Shown in pieces: positions 6,320 to 13,009 of a stretch of 15,664 bases of DNA. The DNA lies in the NCBI GenBank assembly GCA_947629425.1, contig CANRDR010000023.1, positions 1 through 15,664 on the forward strand. The letters are read 5' to 3'. Origin of the DNA: an uncultured Bacilli bacterium. Its GTDB lineage: Bacteria > Bacillota_I > Bacilli_A > RF39 > UBA660. Each line of letters opens with the position of its first letter. Position 1 is the stretch's first letter. Made by a program: the position numbers and the translations under genes. A model generated the notes under the pieces. It saw only the letters and a list, made by a program, of their open reading frames with translations, ran no database searches and was not told the origin of the DNA.

Positions 6320-7897
6320 ATGAAAAAAAATAATATTTTATTAACTATTTTAGCCCCTTTTAAATACTTTTTTTTAGGATGTTATTTTACTATGTATGGT
6401 ATATTATATCCATTTTTATTTATATATAATAATATATCAGGATTAATATTTAGAATTTATAATAGCAATGAAAAAAAGAAAAGCAAAAATGAAGTATTAG
6501 CAGTTGCAAATTTAAAACAAGAAAAAAATAAAAATGTTAGTTATATTAATAAAGAAGTTTTAGAGAAAAATAAAATTGATAAAAAAAAGAAAAAGGTAAA
6601 TATAAATAAAAAATTACAAGGTAGAGATTATTTAATAACAGAAATTAATAAATCTGAAAGTGCAAGATTAGAAATTCCTGTTACATTTAAGTATCAAGCA
6701 ATTAGTGACGGAAAAGTAGTTACTGGATATGTAGATGCATTTAGTAAACAAGAAGTTTTTGAATTTTTGGAATCACAAAATTATAAAGTATTTAAACTAG
6801 AATCTAATAAGTGGATTGAATTATTTTATGGTAGAAAACAGTTTACAAAAAGAAAATTAAAAACAAAAGATTTGATATTTTGGTTAACTCAACTATCTAC
6901 TTATTTAAAAAGTGGTATTCCTTTAACTGATGCAATGAGAATACTTTCAATGCAATTGGGAAAAAGAGATTATATAAAGAAAAGGATTTTTGAAAGTGTT
7001 GTTTTTCAATTAATAATGGGTGAAAGTTTTAGTTCGGCTTTAGAAAAACAAGGTAATGCTTTTCCATCACTTTTAATTAATATGGTTAAAGCAGCAGAAG
7101 CAACAGGAGAATTAGAAGCAACATTAGATGATATGGTATCATATTATAATGAAATAGAATCTACTAGAAAACAAATGATTAGCGCATTAACATATCCAAC
7201 TGTAGTTATGATTTTTTCATTAGCAGTAATTACATTTATGTTAGTATATATAGTTCCACAATTTTCTGGAATATATGAATCTGCAGGAATTGAACTTAAT
7301 GGATTTACATTATTTATTTTGTCAGCAAGTGAATTTTTAAAAGCAAATATTTTATACATATTACTTATAATTATTTTAATTATTTTAGTAATAATAATAA
7401 TATATAAAAAAATAAAAGCAGCAAGATATTTTATGCAAAATTTTGCTATGCATTTACCTGTATTAGGAAAAATAATTATTTATAATGAATTAACTATTTT
7501 TACAAAAACATTTTCATCTTTGTTAAAGAATAATGTATTTATTACAGAAAGTATGGAAATATTGTCTAGAATAACAAATAATGAAATATATAAACAAATA
7601 ATGTTTGATACTATAAATAATATTGCTGTTGGAGAAAAAATTAGTACTTCATTTAAAGATAATTGGGCAATACCAGAAGTTGCTTATTTTATGATAGTTA
7701 CTGGTGAATCAACAGGTGAACTTGCAGAAATGATGGGAAAAGTAAGTAATTATTATCAAGAAGAACATAAAAATATAATTAATGCATTAAAATCTTTAAT
7801 AGAGCCTGCAATGATTATATTATTAGCAGTAATTGTAGGAGGAGTCGTTATTGCTATAATAGTACCTATGTTTAGTTTGTATAATAAAATAAGTTAG
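6320..7897 (+). CDS. Type II secretion/type IV pilus assembly membrane protein (GspF/PilC family)
   Basis: Inner-membrane platform protein of type IV pilus, type II secretion or ComG machines. After residue 123 it follows the family plan: TFKYQAISDGKVVTGYVDA, then two T2SSF domains (about 185-310 and 390-510) beginning DLIFWLTQLSTYLKSGIPL and ELTIFTKTFSSLLKNN, each with an E-x-TGEL motif (ATGELEATL, STGELAEMM), and membrane helices near 290-312, 345-362 and 495-518. Unusual is the extra N-terminus: a hydrophobic stretch (about 8-45) and a Lys-rich linker (46-105). At 525 residues it is over 100 longer than typical PilC (about 400). AAGGAGG (6304-6310) serves either GTG 6317 or ATG 6320. First gene of the operon with the peptidase gene 8 nt downstream. 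Whether it serves ComGB, PilC or a secretion role cannot be decided here. Confidence 0.9.
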   Translation: MKKNNILLTILAPFKYFFLGCYFTMYGILYPFLFIYNNISGLIFRIYNSNEKKKSKNEVLAVANLKQEKNKNVSYINKEVLEKNKIDKKKKKVNINKKLQGRDYLITEINKSESARLEIPVTFKYQAISDGKVVTGYVDAFSKQEVFEFLESQNYKVFKLESNKWIELFYGRKQFTKRKLKTKDLIFWLTQLSTYLKSGIPLTDAMRILSMQLGKRDYIKKRIFESVVFQLIMGESFSSALEKQGNAFPSLLINMVKAAEATGELEATLDDMVSYYNEIESTRKQMISALTYPTVVMIFSLAVITFMLVYIVPQFSGIYESAGIELNGFTLFILSASEFLKANILYILLIIILIILVIIIIYKKIKAARYFMQNFAMHLPVLGKIIIYNELTIFTKTFSSLLKNNVFITESMEILSRITNNEIYKQIMFDTINNIAVGEKISTSFKDNWAIPEVAYFMIVTGESTGELAEMMGKVSNYYQEEHKNIINALKSLIEPAMIILLAVIVGGVVIAIIVPMFSLYNKIS

Positions 7898-7905
7898 GTG
7901 GTTAT

Positions 7906-8661
7906 ATGTTATATATAGTATTCGTAATAGGAGTTATTTTTGGTTCTTTTTATAATGTTGTTGGTTTAAGATTACCTAAAGGTGAATCTATTGTTACACC
8001 AGGATCACATTGTCCTAAATGTGGTCATATGTTAAGGTGGTATGAAAATATACCATTATTAAGTTATATATTTTTAGGTGGTGCATGTAAATCATGTAAA
8101 GAACCAATTAGTGCAATGTATTTTATAATGGAATTATTATCTGGTACTTTATTTGCATTATGTTATAAAGTTTTTGGAATAAGTATAGATTTTTTCTATT
8201 CTTTAATTATTTCAAGTTTAGTAATAATTATTTTTGTAAGTGATTCAAAATATATGATTATTAATGACAGTCCCTTAGTAATATCAATGATATTAATATT
8301 TTTTATTAAATTATTTACTTTAGGTTTAAAAAGTTCATTATTATCATTACTAAGTGGATTAGTTATATTTATATTAGTATATTTATTAAGAGTAATAGGA
8401 TTTATTTTATTTAAGCAAGAAGCACTGGGTGGTGGAGATATAAAACTTTCTTTTATAGCAGGAATGATATTAGGAATAAAATTTGGTATAGTATATATAA
8501 TTTTAGCATCTTTTTTAGCGTTTCCTTATGCTTTATATATAACAATTAAAAATAAAGAAAATATGTTACCGTTTGGACCATTTTTAGTATCAAGTTTATT
8601 AATAGTATTTTTAAATATTCCAATATTAAATTTATTAATAAATAGTCTTATACATATTTAG
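7906..8661 (+). CDS. Prepilin peptidase (PilD/ComC-type, A24 family)
   Basis: Polytopic membrane aspartyl protease that cleaves and usually N-methylates type IV prepilins. 251 residues. The N-terminal domain has GSFYNVVGLRLPKGES and a Zn-type double pair CPKC (36-39) and CKSC (61-64), typical of bifunctional peptidase/methyltransferases. Catalytic aspartates are Asp113 in SDSKYMIIND and Asp178 in the LGGGDIKL motif (GxGD type). It follows pilC by 8 nt and is translated from AGGTGG; the pair is conserved in pilus and competence operons. No pilin with a G/F(T)xxE cleavage motif lies in the window, so its substrates must be elsewhere. Confidence 0.93.
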   Translation: MLYIVFVIGVIFGSFYNVVGLRLPKGESIVTPGSHCPKCGHMLRWYENIPLLSYIFLGGACKSCKEPISAMYFIMELLSGTLFALCYKVFGISIDFFYSLIISSLVIIIFVSDSKYMIINDSPLVISMILIFFIKLFTLGLKSSLLSLLSGLVIFILVYLLRVIGFILFKQEALGGGDIKLSFIAGMILGIKFGIVYIILASFLAFPYALYITIKNKENMLPFGPFLVSSLLIVFLNIPILNLLINSLIHI

Positions 8662-8662
8662 A

Positions 8663-8691
8663 TTGAAAAAAAAATTAAAATATTATATTAT
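8663..8691 (+). promoter_or_regulatory. Possible promoter of the SipW/TasA-type protein gene
   Basis: TTGAAA (8663-8668), 17 nt, TATTAT (8686-8691), starting just after the peptidase stop codon. In such AT-rich DNA a chance match is likely; the gene may also be read from the pilC promoter. Confidence 0.35.
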
Positions 8692-8715
8692 TAACTTAAG
8701 AAAGGAAATATATTT

Positions 8716-10083
8716 ATGAAAAATGCTATATTTAAAAATTTTTCAAAAAAAATATTAAAAAGTCAAGCATTTGTAAGTTTTATTATAGTTGCTGTTTTAG
8801 CAATAGGAATAATTGGTACAAGTTATGCATTATATATGGATGTAGATACTGATACTAATTATCAATTAGTAAATATTGGAGATTTAGCTGTAAGTTTTAA
8901 TAATGGAGAAAATACTATAGAATTAGAAAATATGTTACCTATGGATAATGATATAGCATTAGAACAAAAAGATAACTTGTTTTCATTTTATATATATAAT
9001 AAAGGTACATATATTGCAAATTATGATATTAAATTAGTTCCTAATGATGATAATGAAATAGATATGGAATATATTAATTATCAATTATGTGTTGATAATT
9101 TAAAAAGTTGTGAAGAGATAAATACTTTAAGTAATACTAAAGATAATATAGTTTATACAGATGAATTAAATGCAAAAAAACAAAATGATTCAAGTAATCC
9201 TAGCGCATATTATTTTTTAAGAGTATGGGTTAATAATAAATATAAATCTAATGTAAAAAAGAAAATAGGTTTAAAAGTAGTAATAGAAGTAAGAAATGCA
9301 AAAGGTACTATAAATAATAAAAATACTTTAGCTAATAATATATTAACTAATAATAATATTATTATAAATGATAAAAAAGCAACTTTATTTGATAAAGAAA
9401 TAAATGAAGTAGGATTATATAAAATAAATGATAATGATGGAATTTCATATTACTTTAGAGGAAATAGTAGATATAATTATATTAATTTTGCTAATATGTG
9501 TTTTAGAGTAGTTAGAATACTAGGAAATGGTTCTACTAAATTAGTATTAGAAGATAAAGATAATACATGTGAAAATTCTAATATTAATTATATAGTTAAT
9601 AATTTAGATGAATTTAAAGATAGTAAATTAAATAATTATTTAGAAAAATTAGATAATATTTGGTATATAGATAATGAAGTTTATAGTGATGAATTAGGTA
9701 ATAATTTAACAGATTTTACAAATGAAACTTATTATTATAAATCTTATATAAATTTAATTAAAAATAAAATAGATAATATAATATATAATGATAAAATAGA
9801 AAATTATGTTGGAAGTTTATCTAGTGATGAAATAATATTAGCAGGTGCTTCTTTAAAAGAAAATAATGAAAATTATTATTTGAATAATAAAAATAATTAT
9901 TATTTAATAAATAATTCTAATTATAATAATAAAGTTATGTATAAATATGCTATTATTGATGGATTAATAAAAGAAGTTAGTAGCAATAATAATATTGGTT
10001 ATAGACCATCTATAATATTAAATAAAGATATTTTATATAATAATGGAGATGGAAGTAAAGAAAATCCATATACCATAAAATAA
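8716..10083 (+). CDS. Secreted surface protein: SipW/TasA-type leader plus YYFRGN (DUF6273-like) module
   Basis: 455 residues. A long leader with a hydrophobic core at about 18-35 ends in GTSYA, then LYMDVDTDTNY. This is the arrangement of TasA/camelysin-type precursors processed by SipW-like signal peptidases (cleavage after Ala38 likely). Residues 45-195 are beta-rich (DLAVSFNNGEN, FYIYNKGTYIANYDIKLVP, YYFLRVWVNN), compatible with a TasA-like beta-sandwich. After an Asn-rich linker, residues 242-455 hold SYYFRGN (244-250), NMCFRVVRI, KLVLEDK, YRPSIIL and GSKENPY, homologous to the protein at the left edge. There is no LPxTG and no type IV prepilin motif. AAAGGA precedes the start. Its position after the prepilin peptidase suggests a surface role, but it need not be a substrate of that enzyme. 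Confidence 0.8.
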   Translation: MKNAIFKNFSKKILKSQAFVSFIIVAVLAIGIIGTSYALYMDVDTDTNYQLVNIGDLAVSFNNGENTIELENMLPMDNDIALEQKDNLFSFYIYNKGTYIANYDIKLVPNDDNEIDMEYINYQLCVDNLKSCEEINTLSNTKDNIVYTDELNAKKQNDSSNPSAYYFLRVWVNNKYKSNVKKKIGLKVVIEVRNAKGTINNKNTLANNILTNNNIIINDKKATLFDKEINEVGLYKINDNDGISYYFRGNSRYNYINFANMCFRVVRILGNGSTKLVLEDKDNTCENSNINYIVNNLDEFKDSKLNNYLEKLDNIWYIDNEVYSDELGNNLTDFTNETYYYKSYINLIKNKIDNIIYNDKIENYVGSLSSDEIILAGASLKENNENYYLNNKNNYYLINNSNYNNKVMYKYAIIDGLIKEVSSNNNIGYRPSIILNKDILYNNGDGSKENPYTIK

Positions 10084-10112
10084 TTACACTTTAAATATAG
10101 TGTAATTTTTTT
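10082..10112 (+). terminator. Intrinsic terminator after the SipW/TasA-type gene
   Basis: AATTACACT (10082-10090) and AGTGTAATT (10099-10107) form a 9-bp stem with an 8-nt loop and Ts to 10112. The tract runs into the stop of the converging ferritin-like gene. Leftwards it has only a weak T-tract (ATTTTA), so it may serve both directions poorly or only the + strand. Confidence 0.8.
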
Positions 10113-10614
10113 AAACTTTATTTAACAAATATTTAAATATTTCAATATGTAAATATTCATCTTCTATTATTCTATTAAGTAGTTTTTTTATATATTTATC
10201 AGAAATAATAGTAATATCTTTTTTATAATTTTCTATAGCTTTTTCTTCTATTATTATATTATTTTTTAACATTAATTTAATATTTGAATTATAATCTATA
10301 AAACTACTATTCCAATAAGTTAAGTTATTATATAAATTCTTATTTATAAAAATAAATTTAGGATTTATACCTAGTAATTTTATAGTTTTTCCTAATAATT
10401 CTAAATGAAACATTTCTACTTTAGCAATATTTTGCATTATATTAGAAAATTCTTGATTAGTATTAAATTTATCAAAATATTGATAAATATATTGTGTAAT
10501 AGCACTTAATTCACTTATATTACTAGAATAATCATTTAATAAAATATTTGCATAATAATAATTTTTTTCTTCTACTTTTATTTTAGGATATGGTTTATTA
10601 ACTTTAAATATCAT
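10111..10614 (-). CDS. Ferritin-like diiron domain protein
   Basis: A predicted cytoplasmic four-helix protein of 167 residues. Metal ligands fall in the ferritin/rubrerythrin order: Glu35 (SELSAITQYIYQ), Glu67-xx-His70 (VEMFHLELLG), Glu124 (IEEKAIENY) and Glu153-xx-His156 (EDEYLHIEIF). It resembles the small manganese catalase/bacterioferritin-like proteins common in Clostridia and related to the spore-coat catalase family (CotJC). Likely role is peroxide or iron handling; the reaction is not determined by the sequence. I start it at ATG 10614: AAGGTG lies 6 nt upstream, and the longer candidate GTG 10623 is part of that ribosome binding site. It is monocistronic, divergent from the surface-protein operon. 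A spore role is possible given the ger genes but is inference. Confidence 0.8.
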   Translation of the reverse strand: MIFKVNKPYPKIKVEEKNYYYANILLNDYSSNISELSAITQYIYQYFDKFNTNQEFSNIMQNIAKVEMFHLELLGKTIKLLGINPKFIFINKNLYNNLTYWNSSFIDYNSNIKLMLKNNIIIEEKAIENYKKDITIISDKYIKKLLNRIIEDEYLHIEIFKYLLNKV

Positions 10615-10666
10615 TGTTATCACCTTAATAATATATATTATTTTAAATATATATTTATTTATATTA

Positions 10667-10695
10667 TTGATTTTATTATAAAAATATTATATTAT
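10667..10695 (+). promoter_or_regulatory. Candidate promoter of the three-gene surface-protein operon
   Basis: TTGATT (10667-10672), 17 nt, TATTAT (10690-10695), about 38 nt before the start codon. The intergenic region 10615-10733 is extremely AT-rich, so alternatives exist; I could not choose a promoter for the divergent ferritin-like gene. Confidence 0.35.
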
Positions 10696-10733
10696 ATATT
10701 TAGATAATATAGACTGCGTAGGAGTTGAATTTT

Positions 10734-11864
10734 ATGAAAAAATTAATAAGTATAATAGTATTGAGTTTTATTTTTACTTTAACTGTAAATGGAGCCTCTT
10801 TAAATACAAATATATATGATGGAGATAATATATATGAATGTACTAATTTACAAGATAAAGGTAGTATTTCAACGAATGATATAGCGTATTACAGCTATTG
10901 TATGAAAGTAGATTGTAAAAATAGAAATTATAATATTGAATTTTATTCAAAAAGCAATAGTGATGTAGTTTGTTATAATGGTAATACTAATCCATATCAA
11001 AGTGTTGCTAAGAATGGATGTAATGATTATCAACAAACACAAATTTGTAATGAAAATGAAATTAAATATTGTACAATGATATTAAAATATGATTGCAATA
11101 GAAAAAGTGATGGTACTTTATTTACAACTACAACTACTACAAGAACAACTACTACTAAAACAACAACAACTAAAAGACCTACTACTAAAAATCCAACTAC
11201 TAATACCACTACAGTTACTCCATCTAATACAAAATTAAAAGTTCTTGCTTTATCAAATGGTTCAATTAATTTTAATAGTGATGTTTATGAATATAATATA
11301 GTTGTTACATCTGATGTTACTGATATAAGTGTATCAGCATTACCAATAGATGAAAATAGTACTGTATCTATTACTGGTAATGAAAATATTATAAATGGTA
11401 GTGTTATAATTATAAAAGTTACAGGAACAGATGGTAGTTTTAGTGAATATAAAATTAATGTTTCAAAAGCAGTAAATATAATAAAATCCAATAATAAAAA
11501 TTTAAAAAAATTAGATATAAAAGGTTATAATATAAATTTTAGTCCAACTACTTATGAATATGATTTAACTATACAAGATGGTATAGATAAATTAGATATA
11601 GATTATGAACCACAAGATACTTTAGCTAGAGTAACAATAACTGGTAATGAAGAATTAGAAGATGGAAAAATAATAAGTATAAGTGTAATAGCAGAAGATG
11701 GTAGTATGGGTTCTTATTCTATTAATATTAAAGTTAAAAAGAAAAGTAAACTTATATGGATATTATTTATTATAGTAGTAATATTAGCCGTTTTAGCAGG
11801 AGGATATTATGTATATAAAAAATTTATCCAAAATAAAAATGGAGATAAATATGAATATGAATAG
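10734..11864 (+). CDS. Type I membrane surface protein with Thr-rich stalk and two cadherin-like domains
   Basis: 376 residues. A signal peptide (MKKLISIIVLSFIF, cleavage near TVNGA) precedes a Cys-containing domain (about 24-125, eight Cys). Then come a Thr/Lys-rich stalk (131-165, runs of up to six Thr) and two beta-sandwich repeats of the bacterial cadherin-like type (PF12733 style) at about 167-246 and 254-335, each reading ...YEY(N/D)...(V/I)TGNE...DGS...Y.IN(V/I). A single membrane helix (341-361) and a short charged tail follow. The N-terminus is therefore outside and the protein is anchored by its C-terminus. ATG 10734 is preferred: AGGAG (10720-10724) lies nine bases upstream, while the in-frame TTG 10725 touches the site. 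It overlaps the next gene by 14 nt, implying coupling. Probable adhesion or structural role; function unproven. Confidence 0.82.
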   Translation: MKKLISIIVLSFIFTLTVNGASLNTNIYDGDNIYECTNLQDKGSISTNDIAYYSYCMKVDCKNRNYNIEFYSKSNSDVVCYNGNTNPYQSVAKNGCNDYQQTQICNENEIKYCTMILKYDCNRKSDGTLFTTTTTTRTTTTKTTTTKRPTTKNPTTNTTTVTPSNTKLKVLALSNGSINFNSDVYEYNIVVTSDVTDISVSALPIDENSTVSITGNENIINGSVIIIKVTGTDGSFSEYKINVSKAVNIIKSNNKNLKKLDIKGYNINFSPTTYEYDLTIQDGIDKLDIDYEPQDTLARVTITGNEELEDGKIISISVIAEDGSMGSYSINIKVKKKSKLIWILFIIVVILAVLAGGYYVYKKFIQNKNGDKYEYE

Positions 11865-12972
11865 GAAATTATTAATTATTTCAATATTAGTATTTTCTTT
11901 TTTTATTTTTGATATAAAAGTTAATGCAGTAGAACCAGAATGTAGATTATATAGTGAAACAGATTGTGATCCATTACCTGTAATGGATCCTTCTGGAAAT
12001 GTAACTGGCGGTAATTCTAATTGTAAATGGGATTATAATCAAAAAATATGTATGGGTAAAAGTGAAAGAATTATTGATTGTAATACTATTGAAAACAATG
12101 ATGGAAATGTTTGTGAGATTCAACCAGGCTGTGTTTGGAAAAGTGGAAAATGTCAAGATGAAAAATGTGATAAAAATGATGAAGCAAATTGTAAGGGATC
12201 TAAAAATTGTATTTGGGATGTACATAATAATAAATGTATAGATTATAATTCTAAATATTATGAAGTATATATAGATTGTAACAAACTTAGTGAAAATAAA
12301 TGTAATGAAACCAAAGCATGTAGATGGGATTCAAGTTCACAAATTTGTGTGCAAGATATAGTTTGTGAAAAACTTACAGAAAAAAAAGAATGTGATATTT
12401 TTAGAAAATGTCAATGGAGAAATAATGAATGTACTGAAAGATATGTAGCAAATAAACCATGTGAAGAAGCAAGTATAAAAAAAGTATTAAGATTATTTGG
12501 ATATTTAATACAATTATTAAGATTAGCAATACCATTAATTATAATAATATTAGGAACATTTGATGTATATGAAGCAGTAGTAGATAAAGATGAAAAATTA
12601 TTAGGAAAAAAGATAAAACAATTAGGAATAAGAATAATAGGAGGAGTATTTATATTCTTTATACCAACAATATTAAATGCAATATTTGTTTTATCAGATA
12701 AATTAAATATAATGTCAACAAGTGAATATCAAGCGTGTGAGACATGTTTATTAAAACCATCTAAATGTGTAATTAATGAATCTGAAGAAGAAAATAATAA
12801 CAATAATAATAGCAATAGTAATAATAGTAACAACAATAGTAATAATAATACAAATAAAACTAAAGATGAATATTGTAATCAATTTAATGATGCTTATACA
12901 TGTGCAGCACATGTTTTAAATGATGGTTGTGGATGGGATAATGCTAACAATAAATGTATTTATAAATCATAA
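11851..12972 (+). CDS. Secreted Cys-rich protein with VirB2/TrbC-like two-helix membrane module (copy 1)
   Basis: 373 residues. A signal peptide ends at IKVNA (about residue 26). Residues 30-195 carry five CxW repeats (C-x(4-6)-C-x-W-x(3-7)-C, for example GCVWKSGKC, NCIWDVHNNKC, ACRWDSSSQIC, KCQWRNNEC). Residues 204-281 form a module resembling T4SS VirB2/TrbC pilins: PCEEAS, helix GYLIQLLRLAIPLIIIILG, a charged loop with FDVYEAVVDKDEKLL and KKIK, then helix GGVFIFFIPTILNAIF. After it come ACETCLLKPSKC, an acidic then poly-Asn/Ser linker (about 311-340), and a last CxW repeat (GCGWDNANNKC). Both ends should be extracellular. ATG 11851 is chosen because GGAG (11841-11844) lies six bases before it; it overlaps the previous gene by 14 nt. 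I know no named family with this whole architecture. Confidence 0.75.
   Translation: MNMNRKLLIISILVFSFFIFDIKVNAVEPECRLYSETDCDPLPVMDPSGNVTGGNSNCKWDYNQKICMGKSERIIDCNTIENNDGNVCEIQPGCVWKSGKCQDEKCDKNDEANCKGSKNCIWDVHNNKCIDYNSKYYEVYIDCNKLSENKCNETKACRWDSSSQICVQDIVCEKLTEKKECDIFRKCQWRNNECTERYVANKPCEEASIKKVLRLFGYLIQLLRLAIPLIIIILGTFDVYEAVVDKDEKLLGKKIKQLGIRIIGGVFIFFIPTILNAIFVLSDKLNIMSTSEYQACETCLLKPSKCVINESEEENNNNNNSNSNNSNNNSNNNTNKTKDEYCNQFNDAYTCAAHVLNDGCGWDNANNKCIYKS
12388..12800 (+). repeat. 413-nt duplicated segment, copy 1 (VirB2-like module)
   Basis: Corresponds to 14042-14454 at a constant offset of 1654. I count six differences, all in the first 130 nt; 12517-12800 is identical base for base to 14171-14454, ending in the poly-Asn linker. 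Confidence 0.95.
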
Positions 12973-13009
12973 AAAATATGCTATTATAAACTAAGTTGGA
13001 GTGATAACT

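Noticed and set aside
8716..8840. Type IV prepilin leader in the protein after the prepilin peptidase
   Set aside because: No Gly followed by an aromatic residue and Glu at +5 before the hydrophobic core; the SYA cleavage context fits SipW-type or ordinary signal peptidase.
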